A stretch of DNA of 64,000 bases, taken from assembly GCF_026213295.1 (NCBI RefSeq), contig NC_079422.1, forward strand, positions 25,124,221 through 25,188,220, written 5' to 3'. Of the stretch, positions 11,465-27,692 are shown piece by piece; within the stretch, counting starts at the first letter, position 1, and each line of letters starts with the position of its first letter. A model generated the notes under the pieces. The model did not search any database. It was not told the origin of the DNA and saw only the letters and a program-made list of their open reading frames with translations. The DNA is from Gadus chalcogrammus. Taxonomy: Eukaryota > Chordata > Actinopteri > Gadiformes > Gadidae. The position numbers were made by a program, and so were the translations under genes.

Positions 11465-12733
11465 TCTGTTAGGGCTTGATAAATACTACGCTAGGTACCT
11501 GGATTGTGGGAATGAGGAGATGTGTCTGACAGAAAGTTGTCAATATTTTAACACACAAAAAAATTAAGTTTTTTGTTTTGTTTTAGGGAATTACCAACTG
11601 TTTTCCAACATTTATGTAATGTTTACGTTGAAAAACTACTCAGGGTTTTAAATGCCACAGACCGGTACAACGTCAGACGGTAAACTACCAAAAGTGTTTG
11701 TGCAGTTAGAAGAGTTGCCTTTAGCGACAAGAAGAGGGCGCCAGTGGAGCATCATTTCGTCAGCACCACCAGTCAAATCAATACCATGTTCTTAATATGC
11801 AAACGACATAACACATAACAGTTGTATAGTAACCATCATCACTCCTGTGCTCCAACGGCACATTGTTTAGCTCATCGTGTTAAAAGGCTAATGATTAATT
11901 GATGATTAATTGATGATTAGAAAACCCTTGTGAAATTATATCAGCACAGCTGGAATGAAATTGTCTGGGTGACCCCAACCTTTGAACAGTAGTGTATATA
12001 TACCCACTTACAAGGCATTAAACTGGTGGATATTTGTAGCATATGTGCTATATTCTGATGTTCCCTCCCCTCTCCCCTTGCTAAAGTGCCTTATTGTCTC
12101 GGGCAACGAGCAAACCCTGATGTTTAACCTGGAATGGTAATTATGCTATGTTTTTTGTGATTGGCATGTTTAAATAAAGGATGTTTTTTAATACTGCAAT
12201 CTGTCCCTCGTAATATACAGTTTATTTTTAATGTTACTTAGCTACATGTTAAAGGTGGTATTTGATAAGAATCGGTTGAGAACAAGAACACTTTAAAAAA
12301 GAAACACTTTATTTACATAAAGAAACAAATATAAAAACCTACGATTCCATGGTCCCTATACCATATATATATTTGAAATTAAGCAATGTCTCTTTTATAG
12401 AAGGCTTATTTTAATTAATAGAAAATGAATGCGTTAAGGTTAAATGAATATTAACTGTATCTATCAGATTGATTCATATCTCATCAACTCGCACCGGATC
12501 GTGAGAACATTGCATCGAATCGTTCCATCTTTAAATGTATCGTCCCTGAATCGTATCATAGCACATGTATACGTATCGGATCGTCCTATAAAGGAGAGAT
12601 GCACACCCCTAATAAATATCATACAAACAAGAACCAGTGATATAAGGTATACCATCACATTTTATCAATAACTTCGTCGGTTTTACACCATCAGTGGATG
12701 GTTAATCTTTTTATCTTCCTGGGGGTTGTAGGA

Positions 12734-12805
12734 CTACCAATGCAGAAGAGGTGCTTGAGGTGGTGGAGGGATGGGCTCTGTGGTGGCAGCGGCCTCGATG
12801 ATCTC
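12734..12805 (-). CDS. Orphan terminal coding exon, minus strand (copy 1)
   Basis: On minus, a good acceptor (TTTTCTTTCAG) is followed by 24 codons: EIIEAAATTEPIPPPPQ, then APLLHW, then TAG. A plausible 3' UTR runs left to an AATAAA on minus near 12310. The copy at 27595-27666 keeps the frame, with one Ala-to-Ser change. I do not recognise the protein, and no upstream exon is visible to the right, so this may be a duplicated 3' end of a gene whose body lies elsewhere. Confidence 0.4.
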   Translation of the reverse strand, partial: EIIEAAATTEPIPPPPQAPLLHW

Positions 12806-13173
12806 CTGAAAGAAAACATAACAAATTAGAAGGAATTATAACTGGGTTATATGGCCACATGTTATGTACAATATATAATGATATAGATATTTCTACCAAA
12901 AATAAATAAAAAAAATACACTGGTTTATAAAATGAAACGACATCACATTGATCCACCATTCTCCAGGCAAAAAAAACAACTGTTTGTATGTGGGTGCCTC
13001 TGTGTGTGCGTGCGATTAGTTGCGTTTGGAGTGTAGTTGTGCGTGCGTGTGGGCGTGCGTGAATGAAACTTAGAGACAGAAGCTGAACGATATAGATAAA
13101 AAAACAAACACAATAACAACAGACCAATATTGCAATTAACTTTCCACAGTTTAACACTGGCCAAGTCACCGTC

Positions 13174-13299
13174 ATGCCGGTGTTCTTCTCCCCGGGCCTC
13201 AGACGCTGCGCGCCGGGCTGTCCTACGTCGGGAGCGCCGTGTTCGCCAACAACCGTACGACGGACAGCGACGTGGCCCAGGAGCAGGACGACAGATCAG
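13174..13299 (+). pseudogene. tmem17: tmem17 exon 1 remnant (frameshifted)
   Basis: Homologous to exon 1 of the intact gene at 61128-61254 but 1 bp shorter: CCCCCGGGCCGC became CCCCGGGCCTC. The frame is therefore lost after about residue 7 (MPVFFSP). The Met codon and the unusual donor CAG|GTTCGC are retained. Exons 3 and 4 are not present downstream, so the copy cannot encode the membrane protein. Confidence 0.85.
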
Positions 13300-13462
13300 G
13301 TTCGCAGCGTTCGTACCGTGTACCTGACCTACCTTCCTGAGATCATCCACGGTTTGCGTTTCGCAACGAACAGAATGTCAACAGGCGAGATCCGGATGGT
13401 CTAGAGGGGCTAATAACAATACTAACACAAGTCAGTTAGTACTACTAGTCAGACCACTAGGT

Positions 13463-14096
13463 CAGCGGTCCCCAACCCCCGGTCCGCGGACCGGTACCGG
13501 TCCGTGGGTCATTTGGTACCGGTGTTGTGTCGAGATCTGTTTCCCCGTCGAGATGTGTTTCCCCTAGTCCCAGATAATGACTGTCAGGATGCGTTCCCCA
13601 TCTGTTGTGGGGAAATAAGTCAGCAGTATGAATTTGAAAGATGTGTGAGCCTCCTTTCCTATGGAACAGAGGGGGAACAGTATCTGACAGTAATATTCCA
13701 AGCTGTCAGGATGCGTTCCCCCTGTTCTAAATGGTCAAATTGAATGATATCAGCCTGAAAATCACAGCACTTATCTCTTGTGGGGAAATAAGTCAGCAGT
13801 ATGAATTTGAAAGATGTGTGAGCCTCCTTTCCTATGGAACAGAGGGCCTTTTCGGGTCATTTCGGACGGGGGCGGGGACTAGGGGAAACACATCTCGACG
13901 GGGAAACAGATCTCGACACAACACCGGTCCGCAGAGAAAGATTATTTATTGATTTTAATTGTTATTATTATTATTTATTTTTTTTTCACTTCGCAATACT
14001 GTCACTCTTTTACATGCCATAAGTCTATATGCAGTTGTTAGATTGCATATAACATGTTTGCATTTTTGGCAACCTCTGCGCAACATAACCCAACCA

Positions 14097-14128
<32 letters not shown>

Positions 14129-14188
14129 CCGTGAAACTTTTCGGAGAATCATACCGGTCCTTGATGCTAAAAAGGTTGGGGACCGCTG
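13463..14188. mobile_element. hAT-type non-autonomous transposon with 8-bp target duplication
   Basis: Termini are inverted: CAGCGGTCCCCAACC on the left and GGTTGGGGACCGCTG on the right. The element is flanked by the direct 8-bp repeat CACTAGGT (13455-13462 and 14189-14196), which is the hAT hallmark. It lies in intron 1 of the tmem17 remnant and is absent from the same intron at 61255-62066. It contains no transposase. It includes a poly(C) run (14097-14125) and a nested element at 13523-13923. Confidence 0.9.
13523..13923. mobile_element. Nested foldback/MITE with perfect 49-bp terminal inverted repeats
   Basis: A 401-bp insertion inside the hAT element. The outer 49 bases of each end, starting TGTTGTGTCGAGATCTG, are perfect inverted complements. 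It is flanked by CCGG on both sides (13519-13522, 13924-13927), compatible with a 4-bp target duplication. The interior holds a direct repeat of about 68 bp (about 13604-13671 and 13781-13848, including GGGGAAATAAGTCAGCAGTA). No coding capacity. I do not recognise the family. Confidence 0.8.
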
Positions 14189-14196
14189 CACTAGGT

Positions 14197-14470
14197 GATG
14201 AAGAGATACATTCAGGTTGTGTTGTAACGGAAGAGATACAGTCAGACGGCTTGATAATGGAAGAGATACAGTCAGGCAGCTTGGTAATGGAAGAGATACA
14301 GTCAGACTGCGTGGTTATGGAAGAGATACAGTCAGACCACTAGGTAATGAAGAGATACAGTCAGACTGTATTGTAATGGAAGAGATACAGTCAGACTGTA
14401 TTGTAATGGAAGAGATACAGTCGGACTGCGTGGTAATGGGAGAGATAGTCAGACCACTAGATAATGAAGC
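14197..14470. repeat. 30-bp minisatellite in tmem17 remnant intron
   Basis: About nine copies of a 30-bp monomer containing GAAGAGATACAGTCAGACTG. The same intron of the intact gene has the array at 61535-62036 with more copies. This is a length difference between duplicated introns. Confidence 0.9.
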
Positions 14471-14510
14471 GAGACAGTAATGGTAATGGCCTCTTGTGTC
14501 TCCACTCCAG

Positions 14511-14617
14511 CGGTCCACGAGCTGGTGTCCCACCTGCCGCTCCAGATGCTGCTCTACTTCAACATGTTCTACTTCCCCTGCTGGTGGGCGTCCGCTGTGG
14601 CCATGCTCCACCTCAAG
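14511..14617 (+). pseudogene. tmem17: tmem17 exon 2 remnant (sequence intact)
   Basis: 107 bp identical to exon 2 of the intact gene (62067-62173), with acceptor CAG and a GTAACC donor in place of GTTAGC. It encodes the first transmembrane segment (LPLQMLLYFNMFYFPCWW). Identity here, beside a frameshifted exon 1, points to recent duplication or gene conversion. Exons 3 and 4 are missing. Confidence 0.85.
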
Positions 14618-14697
14618 GTAACCTAGTTAGTACTCTAGTTAGTACTGCTAGTACTCTAGTTAGTACTTTAGTTAGTCAGTCAGAGAGGGAGCTATAA

Positions 14698-14938
14698 AGG
14701 GCTGATTGCTGTCCCACGTCACACAACGCGATGACCACGCAGACGCTTCGACGCGATCCTGAAGCTGTTTTGGTTCTGCGTCGGGTTTTAGTGAGCGGAC
14801 CAATCACAGCCCTTGATGCTGCGTCGCCTCGACGGAAGGGGGCAATTTTGGGGAGGCGCACACCAGGCCCTTGCAGGGGACGCAAGGAGGTCCGTAAACC
14901 CCCTTGCGTTGCGCGAACGTGGTACCATAATCAGCCCT
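14698..14938. mobile_element. Harbinger-like MITE
   Basis: Begins AGGGCTGATT and ends AATCAGCCCT, with weaker terminal similarity further in (CCACGT, ACAACGC against GCAACGC). It is flanked by TAA/TGA, which fits a decayed 3-bp target duplication. It is absent from the matching place after tmem17 exon 2 at about 62230. No coding sequence. Confidence 0.65.
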
Positions 14939-15110
14939 TGAGTTAGTGTCGTGACTCGTGAATGAGTTGTCACTTGTGCTTACATCGCTGTGCACTGCTT
15001 CTATAAAACCCATGTCTAGTTGTGTCGTATACAATCCACTATAAGACCTAAAAGTTATTAAAGTCTTATGTCTACCTTTCATGTGCTATGTAGGCCTACG
15101 TCCAATTGAT

Positions 15111-15111
<1 letters not shown>

Positions 15112-15174
<63 letters not shown>
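15112..15174. repeat. (GT)n microsatellite
   Basis: Pure GT run. It corresponds to the array at 62376-62478 that precedes tmem17 exon 3; in this copy the homology ends here and exon 3 does not follow. Confidence 0.95.
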
Positions 15175-15179
<5 letters not shown>

Positions 15180-16627
15180 GTGTATCTGTGTGTACGTGAT
15201 CATCCATTCCGTGTGCTGGATAGATGAGCATGGTGGTATAATATGTCCCCTTTATGCTATCGAGTACTGAAAAAAGATGTACACTTCAGTTGCCAACTTG
15301 AATAATGAACACAACTTTTGCAGTGGTCGGTGAAATTAAAACCCAGCCAAAAGGGAATCATCATTCAGGGGAAATGATTCACATCTTTTTTTAGTTGTGT
15401 TTTTGGTTATTTGAAGCAAAACTGAAGATTTTACAATAAAGATACGATAGCTTTTTGTCTTTGTGGAGTTCCTTTATTCAAATTGAAAAGCTAGAGCGTC
15501 CCTGTGATTGCAATGCGCCACGCCACGCCAATCACACTCACACCTGGTGTATGATATGTCTCCTTTAAGGCATGCAGCACGAGACGGAGGAAAGCACGAC
15601 CCATAAGAGGAAATGCAGCTTCAATAAAGACTGGGAAACTATCGATCCCTGGGTGAAACCCAACCCATTTCACACGGAGGAGGTGACTACGATGTAAAAC
15701 AACACAGATAATGCGAGACTCACAAAAAACGTGTTGCTCAAAAGGAGGCTTCCCATACCGGAAAGTTGCATTTTAATTTTTTTTTTTCAGTTATGTGCTA
15801 CTGAATCAACCAGATGGCAAAGCATAGTAATGTAATAAGCAAGGGGGTAGAATATAAATGTTAATTTTTCCCACATTGTCCCACACAAACGTAGTCTTTA
15901 TCCCACATCAGATGAATTGGGATCTGATCACCCTACTAACACCATAATAAGTCAAAGCTATACACAGTAGCCCCATAGGGCACTGCACACGTTCACAATG
16001 CAAGTAACAAGCCACACCAAATACGCAATCAGACTAGGGATTCAGTTCATCATTCACCCTCCCAACCCAATCATGAAGTGGTTAGACCAGAGAGCCAGGT
16101 TTAAAGACGGTTAAACACACATGTGACAGACTCTGCCCAGCCTGTTACATCAGTATCAAAAGTCTCTTTATGGCTAGTGGATGACGCAGAGAAGATGTGG
16201 TGTTGATCTATCAGTATTTATTCTGTATCAAAGGACACAGGGCACATCACATACAGTATTTGCCAAATGTTAAGATATATTGGTGGAGAGGAATGTACTT
16301 AATGTTTGGGGGGGGGCTCCAGACTTTGTTCCATTGATATTCACAACTCCTCAGAGAGTACAGAGTTGACCGGCAAACACTCACACAAGACATCCCTCTG
16401 TAGTCAATGACATCAGTATATTTCTCAGTTCACTTAGATAAGAAGTATAAGTAAGGTTAACTTTAAGCATAAATTATATAAGAACATAAGGTAAATATAT
16501 TTACAATGGAGCCAAATGTTAAACCCTTGATATTGCCCTGGCCTTCCTGTGTTAAACTAAGGCCCGCATTCTGATGAATCCCCGACGCCACATGTAAATG
16601 GCCTCTTAGAGAAACATCTGCTACCCC
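15175..16627. other. No supported gene
   Basis: AT-rich intergenic sequence. Only short chance reading frames and a short G run near 16309 were seen. Nothing assignable. Confidence 0.6.
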
Positions 16628-17955
16628 CTTTGGTTCTTCGTCTGTGGTTTTAGAATGTATATTCTGTAGACTTCAAATTAGAGTTAAGTTAACTAATCCA
16701 TACCCCGGTTAAAAGCACTAATGTCGTGTTCTTTAGAAAAGGTACTCGAATCGGGCTCGCTTTTGACTCACTTTATTTGTTAAAGTTTCGGTAACTATGA
16801 ATCAATAGGAGGGGAATTGTGTAAAATGCGCACAGAGATCCAACCTCCAACCAGCCGGCCATTACATGGGCTACCGTGTGTTTCTGTCCTCTCTGGGGCG
16901 CGCGCCTGCTCCTATACACAGAGTAGGCGTGGCCTATATGACGTAGTACATGCTCTGGTGGCTATTATCTGAGAGCCTGCCTCCGGCTTCCTCATATGTG
17001 TGATGATGCTGCCTTCTTGTGGTTCTTCGTCAGTGGTTTTAGAATTCTGTAGACTTCAAATTAGAGTTAAGTTAACTAATCCATACCCCGATAAAAATCA
17101 GACACTACCAGCTTTAGGATTATGACTGTATATGCCATAGACAAATAAAGTGGCATTGTTAACTATTACAAATGCATGTTTACTGTTTAAATTAATATTG
17201 CTTTCACAGGGCTCATCTCTTAAACACATGTGGTAAGTCACGGTGATTTAAGATCAGGTTAATAAACAAGGCGAAGAATGTATTTTAATCAAGGACCTCA
17301 CTTCATATAACTGTAATGCATAATATGTAAACTTCATATAACTAATGTTTAATAAGATAACTCTTTGTATCTAATGCTTGAATGTATGAATGTATCCATG
17401 TGGGAAGTAAAGATAAATAGTAATGGGGAAGGGGGAAGGCCCATCGATTTTAGATGCTCTGTGATTGGTCTTGGAAATCACAGGGCTGTAGTTACCTCAG
17501 AGATCCCGGGCCGAGGCCAGTTCTTTAGCAAACCAACTCAGGTGATGTGGTTACTATCTGTTGAAACAATAAAGCCTTGATCATTCAACCCTAGTCCTTC
17601 TCGGCCTCTCGTAATTTGTTAAAGTATTAGACCGTGGGTTTTATCCACGACAATCTTTAAATACTTGTAACACACACACATACCTGTAAAAAACGACAAA
17701 CAGGGCACATCACACATGGGCAGGGGGAAAGAAAGCTGGCATCCCTACGACAGTATAATTAGCCAGTTATCAACTAGGCCTACTTCAATGCATTAAATTC
17801 AATACGCTAATTTGCATGTTGGCCGAATTACAAACAGCGGAACTGAGAGTATACATTCTGACACAATGCCTAACCAGCACCAAAGCCTAGACTCCGGGAT
17901 CTAGGCTTTGGTGCTGGTAGGCAAAAGGGAGAAGGAAGACGCCAGACCTCCTTCT
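16628..17955 (+). repeat. Duplicated LTR-like block, copy A (uninterrupted)
   Basis: Matches 28256-30150 after removal of the 700-bp insertion there. It carries a CCAAT-box-like GATTGGTC (about 17464), AATAAA near 17567 and a small hairpin GTGG-gttttat-CCAC (about 17634), features of an LTR or a gene end. A segment of about 75 bp (GGTTCTTCGTCAGTGG onward) occurs twice inside it (about 16630 and 17022). The element ends are not defined, so LTR identity is inference. Confidence 0.5.
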
Positions 17956-18380
17956 TTTGTTATTGTTTTGAGGCGCATCAAAACAATAACTAAACGATGA
18001 GTGGAACTAAAACAATCATGTAGGTTACCGGTTGAAATTTGGGGAAGTTCACTATAAACTAAACATTATTCATTGGGTTGAACAAAGTTTGACTATATGT
18101 GTTGTGAAAATCCCTATTGGTTTGCTCTTGCACTTGTTGGCTTACTTGTAGTTATGAAAACTTTCAGAGAAATAGTCAAGAATGTTTTATTAGTTCTTTA
18201 ATGTACATACAAAGACACGTTGCTGAAGTGTGTGTGGCGGAATGGAGAGAAGGGGGGGGGAAAGTTGCTTGACAAGGCCACGTGGGGAATTGCACCCCAG
18301 GAAATACAACCTTGGCCCTGTACTTTGGCCAAACAGAGGTCACACAGATTCGTTGCACGTTTTGTATAAAGGACGAGAGA
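17956..18380. other. No supported gene
   Basis: Intergenic sequence. It contains the inverted pair TTGTTATTGTTTTGA / TCAAAACAATAAC near 17957-17993, a short hairpin. Nothing else assignable. Confidence 0.5.
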
Positions 18381-18384
18381 CGGA

Positions 18385-19870
18385 CTTACAAAAGATATAA
18401 TTTTATTTATTTACAGTAAGCAGAATTAAAAGAGCTCAGGGATCTCAACAACCACTGAAGTGTCAAGTCAAAACCCCAAAGTAGAAATAAATACAACAGG
18501 CACAGAGCTAGGCTGTAGCGAGGCGGTCAGGCTAAATCAACTCAAAACCACAAAAGAACCACTACAAACCAAGCCTGCCGCCCGCTGCACCAGCTCCTGT
18601 CCTGGAAACACAAGAAAGAAACACAAAAATTACACTACTGTTGTGGCGAGACACTCAGGTTGTTACGACAATCATTTAAAACAGAGGACTATAATAAAAC
18701 ACACACATACACACACACACACACAGCACTCACACCCACACACAGGAACAGAACTGACTCATAACCAAATATTTAAACCCAAATACAAATATACAGAAAC
18801 CCAACTAATTCTTAAGACAAGTAATAAGGAAACAAACGAAATTTAACTGTGGGTGGGGGCCAGGCGTATTTAACACCCCAAACACAAACCCAACAGCTAT
18901 GTTAAACTAAACAGAAAATAATCAGTTGAACCCCAAAGCAATAGATCAGAAATAATAAGAAAATATTGATATGCTTAACCCCAAATGGGTCAACAAAACG
19001 CAACACAAAAATATATGTATGTATAGGATTTAACCCAAACAAATAAACTAAAGAACACAAACGCAAAAAGATGAAAGGAAAAGCAGACAATTAACCAAAC
19101 CAATAAGAGTTGTGGTGGGACTGAAAACTTAGCGCTGCGTGGGAATGCAACCGCCACATCGGACTGTGTGGAAAAAGGCGACGGTGCCGGAGCAGCCGAA
19201 GATGATGAAGACGACGGAGTGGATGGAGAAGACGGAGCGGCTGGCGAAGACAGAGCGGCCGCCCCAGGACCGGAGGCCGTGGATGGTTTGGGATCGCCAG
19301 GTGTAGGCTACGTCACAGAGCCGTGCAGGGCAGCCTCACCAGAGCACAGGAGGAGGAAGCAAAAGCACCGCTGCGGCTCCAACAGCTACAGCAGGACAGA
19401 GAGCAGACGGCTAAGCACAAAGCTAACACAACCAGCAGGTTAACAAAAGAGCACGCTTACCCGAACGAAGAGAGCTTTACGCCCCCGAAACTGCTCACCG
19501 GCTGCGGCAACAGTACAGAGCGGATGCCACACTCCCCTCACTCTTCACAATGCCGCCCCCGAACAACAACGCTGGAAAGTTACAAAAACACTCGCGATCA
19601 CTGGGCACCTGCTTGTCATCATAAAGTTGCACGAAAGTAGCGTCATGCCTACTCACCTTCAAGTGACTGAAGCACGCCACACCAACCGACAACAAACCAA
19701 CAACTAACAGACGCCACACCGAGTCTTCGCCACGAGTGCCAGGCAGCAGTGTGAGCGCCAGAGAAGGCGCAGAACTTATACAGGTGAAACCACTCTGCAA
19801 TCTGCCCACCAGAAATCACCTGAGTGGAGGAGGAGCAACACTCAACCTGCCACATGTGGATGGCCAAAAG
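18385..19870 (-). other. Transcript-like unit of unknown type, minus strand
   Basis: Read on minus, the right end has a TATA-like TATAAG near 19780, then a good donor (CTTGAAG|GTGAGT at about 19657). Toward the left end is an acceptor (TGTGTTTCCAG at about 18600) and finally AATAAA signals near 18400. An open frame before the donor has a hydrophobic stretch (RLLVVGLLSVGVAC). No homology recognised. It could be a non-coding transcript, a retroelement leader or chance. Confidence 0.3.
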
Positions 19871-19944
19871 TTAGAGATTTTTGATTGATTGACAACTCTG
19901 GGCTACTGGATCCTCCATACCACCTGTATTCATTGACTGACCCT

Positions 19945-20372
19945 AACCACCAGCCAGATCCTCCAGGCCAGGCTAAGGGCTAACCACCAGCCAGCTCCAA
20001 CAGGCCGGGTTAAGGGCTAACCACCAGTCAGCTCCACCAGGCTAAGGGCTAACCACCAGCCAGCTCCACCAGGCCGGGTTAAGGGCTAACCACCAGCCAG
20101 CTCCAACAGGCCGGGTTAAGGGCTAACCACCAGTCAGCTCCACCAGGCTAAGGGCTAACCACCAGGCTAAGGGCTAACCACCAGTCAGCTCCACCAGGCT
20201 AAGGGCTAACCACCAGTCAGCTCCACCAGGCTAAGGGCTAACCACCAGCCAGCTCCACCAGGCTAAGGGCTAACCACCAGCCAGCTCAAACAGGCCATGC
20301 TAAGGGCTAACCACCAGTCAGCTCCACCAGGCTAAGGGCTAACTACCAGCCAGCTCCAACAGGCTAGGCTCA
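19945..20372. repeat. 33-37-bp minisatellite
   Basis: About twelve copies of a monomer containing GGCTAAGGGCTAACCACCAG, alternating between forms with and without an extra CCGGGTT. Two degenerate copies recur at about 20690-20752. Confidence 0.9.
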
Positions 20373-20789
20373 ACTAGATTGAATGTGTATGGGGGCTGTA
20401 TATCTGTGGACATGTTGGTGTTTTTTATTCTGCTGGAGGGTAATTATGTTTTAATTGTCATCCAGAGTGGGGGTAGTGTTACGAGAGAAGCGTATGTGTG
20501 TGCGCCAGAATGTCTGTGTGCGTGTGTGTGTGGGAGACATCAGCGAATGAGTGAGCGAGCGATAGGGTGTGTGTTTAGGGAAGAGTGCAATGAGTCCGGT
20601 TATGTTTGGTGCTGACATGTACTGTTTGTTGTTGAAACTGTGGGATAAGGTACCCAGTTGTCAAGAATCAGTGCCCGTGTCATTCCAACCTGCCAGCTCC
20701 ACCAGGCCAGGCTAAGGACTAACCACCTGCCAGCTCCACCAGGCCAGGCTAAAAAATGACCCCCTTGTGATGAGGATTCGGCTGTTACA

Positions 20790-21337
20790 ATGATTGTTCC
20801 CGCACAGTTATTGGATCAGCAGAAAGAGTTTTGCAAGGAGATGTTACTGCAGCAACAGGATAACTTTAAATTCTTTATTCTGCTCAACATGGATGCTATT
20901 AACAAGAGACTGGATGTAAAAACCTTAAAACTGGCTTGGAATTCACCCAAGAAAAGTTTGAAGAGAAAAGAGGAGGCTACATTGAGATTGAAACAAAGAT
21001 AAAGTCATTTGAAAGCAACATAACAGACCCTAAGCAGGAAATGTATCTAATGTTAACCAAGCTGGACTACATTGAAAACCAGTGCAGGAGGACAAACTTT
21101 CTAATTGACGGGATTGCGGATGAGAAAGGAGAGAATTGGAATGAATTGGAGAAGAAGGTACAACAAATGTTTTCAAGCAACCTGGGCCTGGACGGCACCA
21201 AGATGGACATTGAGCGTGCCCAGAGGATTAGTCAGTTCCAGAAGGGGGGGAGGCCAAGGAAAATTGATGTAAAACTTCTGCGCATTAAAGATGGAGACTG
21301 GGACGGGAAGACGTCACATGCACTGACATTGAGATGA
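20790..21337 (+). pseudogene. L1-like ORF1 fragment (frameshifted)
   Basis: Two overlapping frames carry parts of a retrotransposon nucleic-acid-binding ORF1 protein. The second frame (20936-21337) has an acidic/basic coiled-coil-like region and then the pattern KLDYIENQCRRTNFLIDGI, followed by IERAQRIS and GGRPRKIDVKLLR, which is typical of the RRM region of L1-family ORF1. A frameshift near 20940 and truncation at both ends make it dead. No endonuclease/RT ORF2 follows. Confidence 0.65.
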
Positions 21338-21550
21338 TTTGGCTAAAGATTCACCTTCCATTTTGTAAGTGCGGCCGGTGACCGAGAGTCGGCGCTCTCA
21401 GTTACCTGCATGTTACCTGCATCCCAGCGCCACGCCTCCTCTGCTTCATGCAGTGCGCCATTTTGTAGTCTATTCTTTCCTAGTTTCAGCGCGGAATCCA
21501 CGTGTAGCTTCATACTCCGACTGCGCTGCACTGAGAAAGTAGTCAAAGCC

Positions 21551-26089
<4,539 letters not shown>

Positions 26090-26151
26090 TTTTATCAGAC
26101 TTCGGGGAGACTTTTCAGCACCTGTTATTATTAGTTAAAGCCCAACTCTTA

Positions 26152-26276
<125 letters not shown>

Positions 26277-27594
26277 CTCTTAGGGCTTAATAAATACTAC
26301 GCTAGGTACCTGGATTGTGGGAATGAGGAGATGTGTCTGACAGAAAGTTGTCAACATTTTAACACACAAAAAAATGAAGTTTAAGTTTTTTGTTTTTTTT
26401 GAGGGAATTACCAACAACAAGTGTTTTCCACCAGTTATGTAATGTTTACGTTGAAAAACTACTCAGGGTTTTAAATGCCACAGACCAGTACAACGTCAGA
26501 CGGTAAACTACCAGAAGTGTTTGTGCAGTTAGAAGAGTTGCCTTTAGCGACAAGAAGAGGGCGCCAGTGGAGCATCATTTCGTCAGCACCAATAGTCAAA
26601 TCAATACCATGTTCTTAATATGCAAACTACATAACACATAACAGTTATATAGTAACCATCATCACTCCTGTGCTCCAACGGTACATTGTTTAGCTCATCG
26701 TGTTAAAAGGCTAATGATTAGTTAATGATTAATTGATGATTAGAAAACCCTTGTGAAATTATATCAGCACAGCTGGAATGAAATTGTCTGGGTGACCCCA
26801 ACCTTGAACAGTAGTATGTACTCACTTACCAGGCATTAAACTGGTGGATATTTGTAGCATGTGCTATATTCTGATGTTCCCTCCCCTCTCCCCTTGCTAA
26901 CGTGCCTTATTGTCTCGGGCAACGAGCAAACCCTGATGTTTAACCTGAAATGGTAATTATGTTTTTTTTTTGTAATTGGCATGTTTAAATAAAGGATTTT
27001 TTTAATACTGCAATCTGTCCCTCGTAATATACAGTTTATTTTTAATGTTACTTAGCTACATGTTAAAGGTGGTATTTGATAAGAATCGGTTTAGAACGAG
27101 AACACTTTAAAGAAGAAACACTTTATTTACATAAAGAAATAAATATAAAAACTTAAGATTCCATGGTCCCTATACCATATATATATATTTGAAAGTAGGC
27201 AATGTCTCTTTTATAGAAGGCTCATTTTAATTAATAGAAAACGAATGCGTTAAGGTTAAATGAATATTAACTATCTATCAGATTGATTCATATCTCATCA
27301 AGTCGCACCGGATCGTTAGAACATTGAATCGAATCGCATCCAATCGTTCCATCTTTAAATATATCGTCCCTGAATCGTATCGTAGCACATGTATCTAGAT
27401 ACGTATCGGATCGTCCTATAAAGGAGAGATGCACACACCCCTAATAACTATCATACAAACAAGAACCAGTATTATAAGGGAGCTCATATTGCACATTACA
27501 AAAAGGCATCAACCATCACATTTTATTAATAACTTGGTCGGTTTTACACCATCAGTGGATGGTTTATTTTTCTATCTTCCTGGGGGTTGTAGGA

Positions 27595-27666
27595 CTACCA
27601 ATGCAGAAGAGGTGCTTGAGGTGGTGGAGGGATGGGCTCTGTGGTGGCAGAGGCCTCGATGATCTC
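27595..27666 (-). CDS. Orphan terminal coding exon, minus strand (copy 2)
   Basis: Same 24-codon terminal exon as 12734-12805, with acceptor TTTTCTTTCAG and stop TAG. One replacement (Ala to Ser) and an otherwise kept frame. Protein not recognised; upstream exons not found in the window. Confidence 0.4.
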   Translation of the reverse strand, partial: EIIEASATTEPIPPPPQAPLLHW

Positions 27667-27692
27667 CTGAAAGAAAACATGACAAATTAGAA

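Larger units (their letters stand above)
9200..15110 (+). repeat. Segmental duplication beta, copy 1 (gene X remnant + tmem17 remnant)
   Basis: Matches 23960-27990 from the 9200s to about 13080, and matches 58725-62375 with interruptions. Order: gene X exon 2 remnant, SINE pieces, exon 3, SINE, 32-bp minisatellite (about 10470-10640), (TA)n, exon 4, (CA)n, an orphan minus-strand terminal exon, then the tmem17 exon 1 and exon 2 remnants. At about 11562-12960 copies 1 and 2 share sequence that replaces the last exon and 3' UTR of gene X found in copy 3. Confidence 0.8.
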
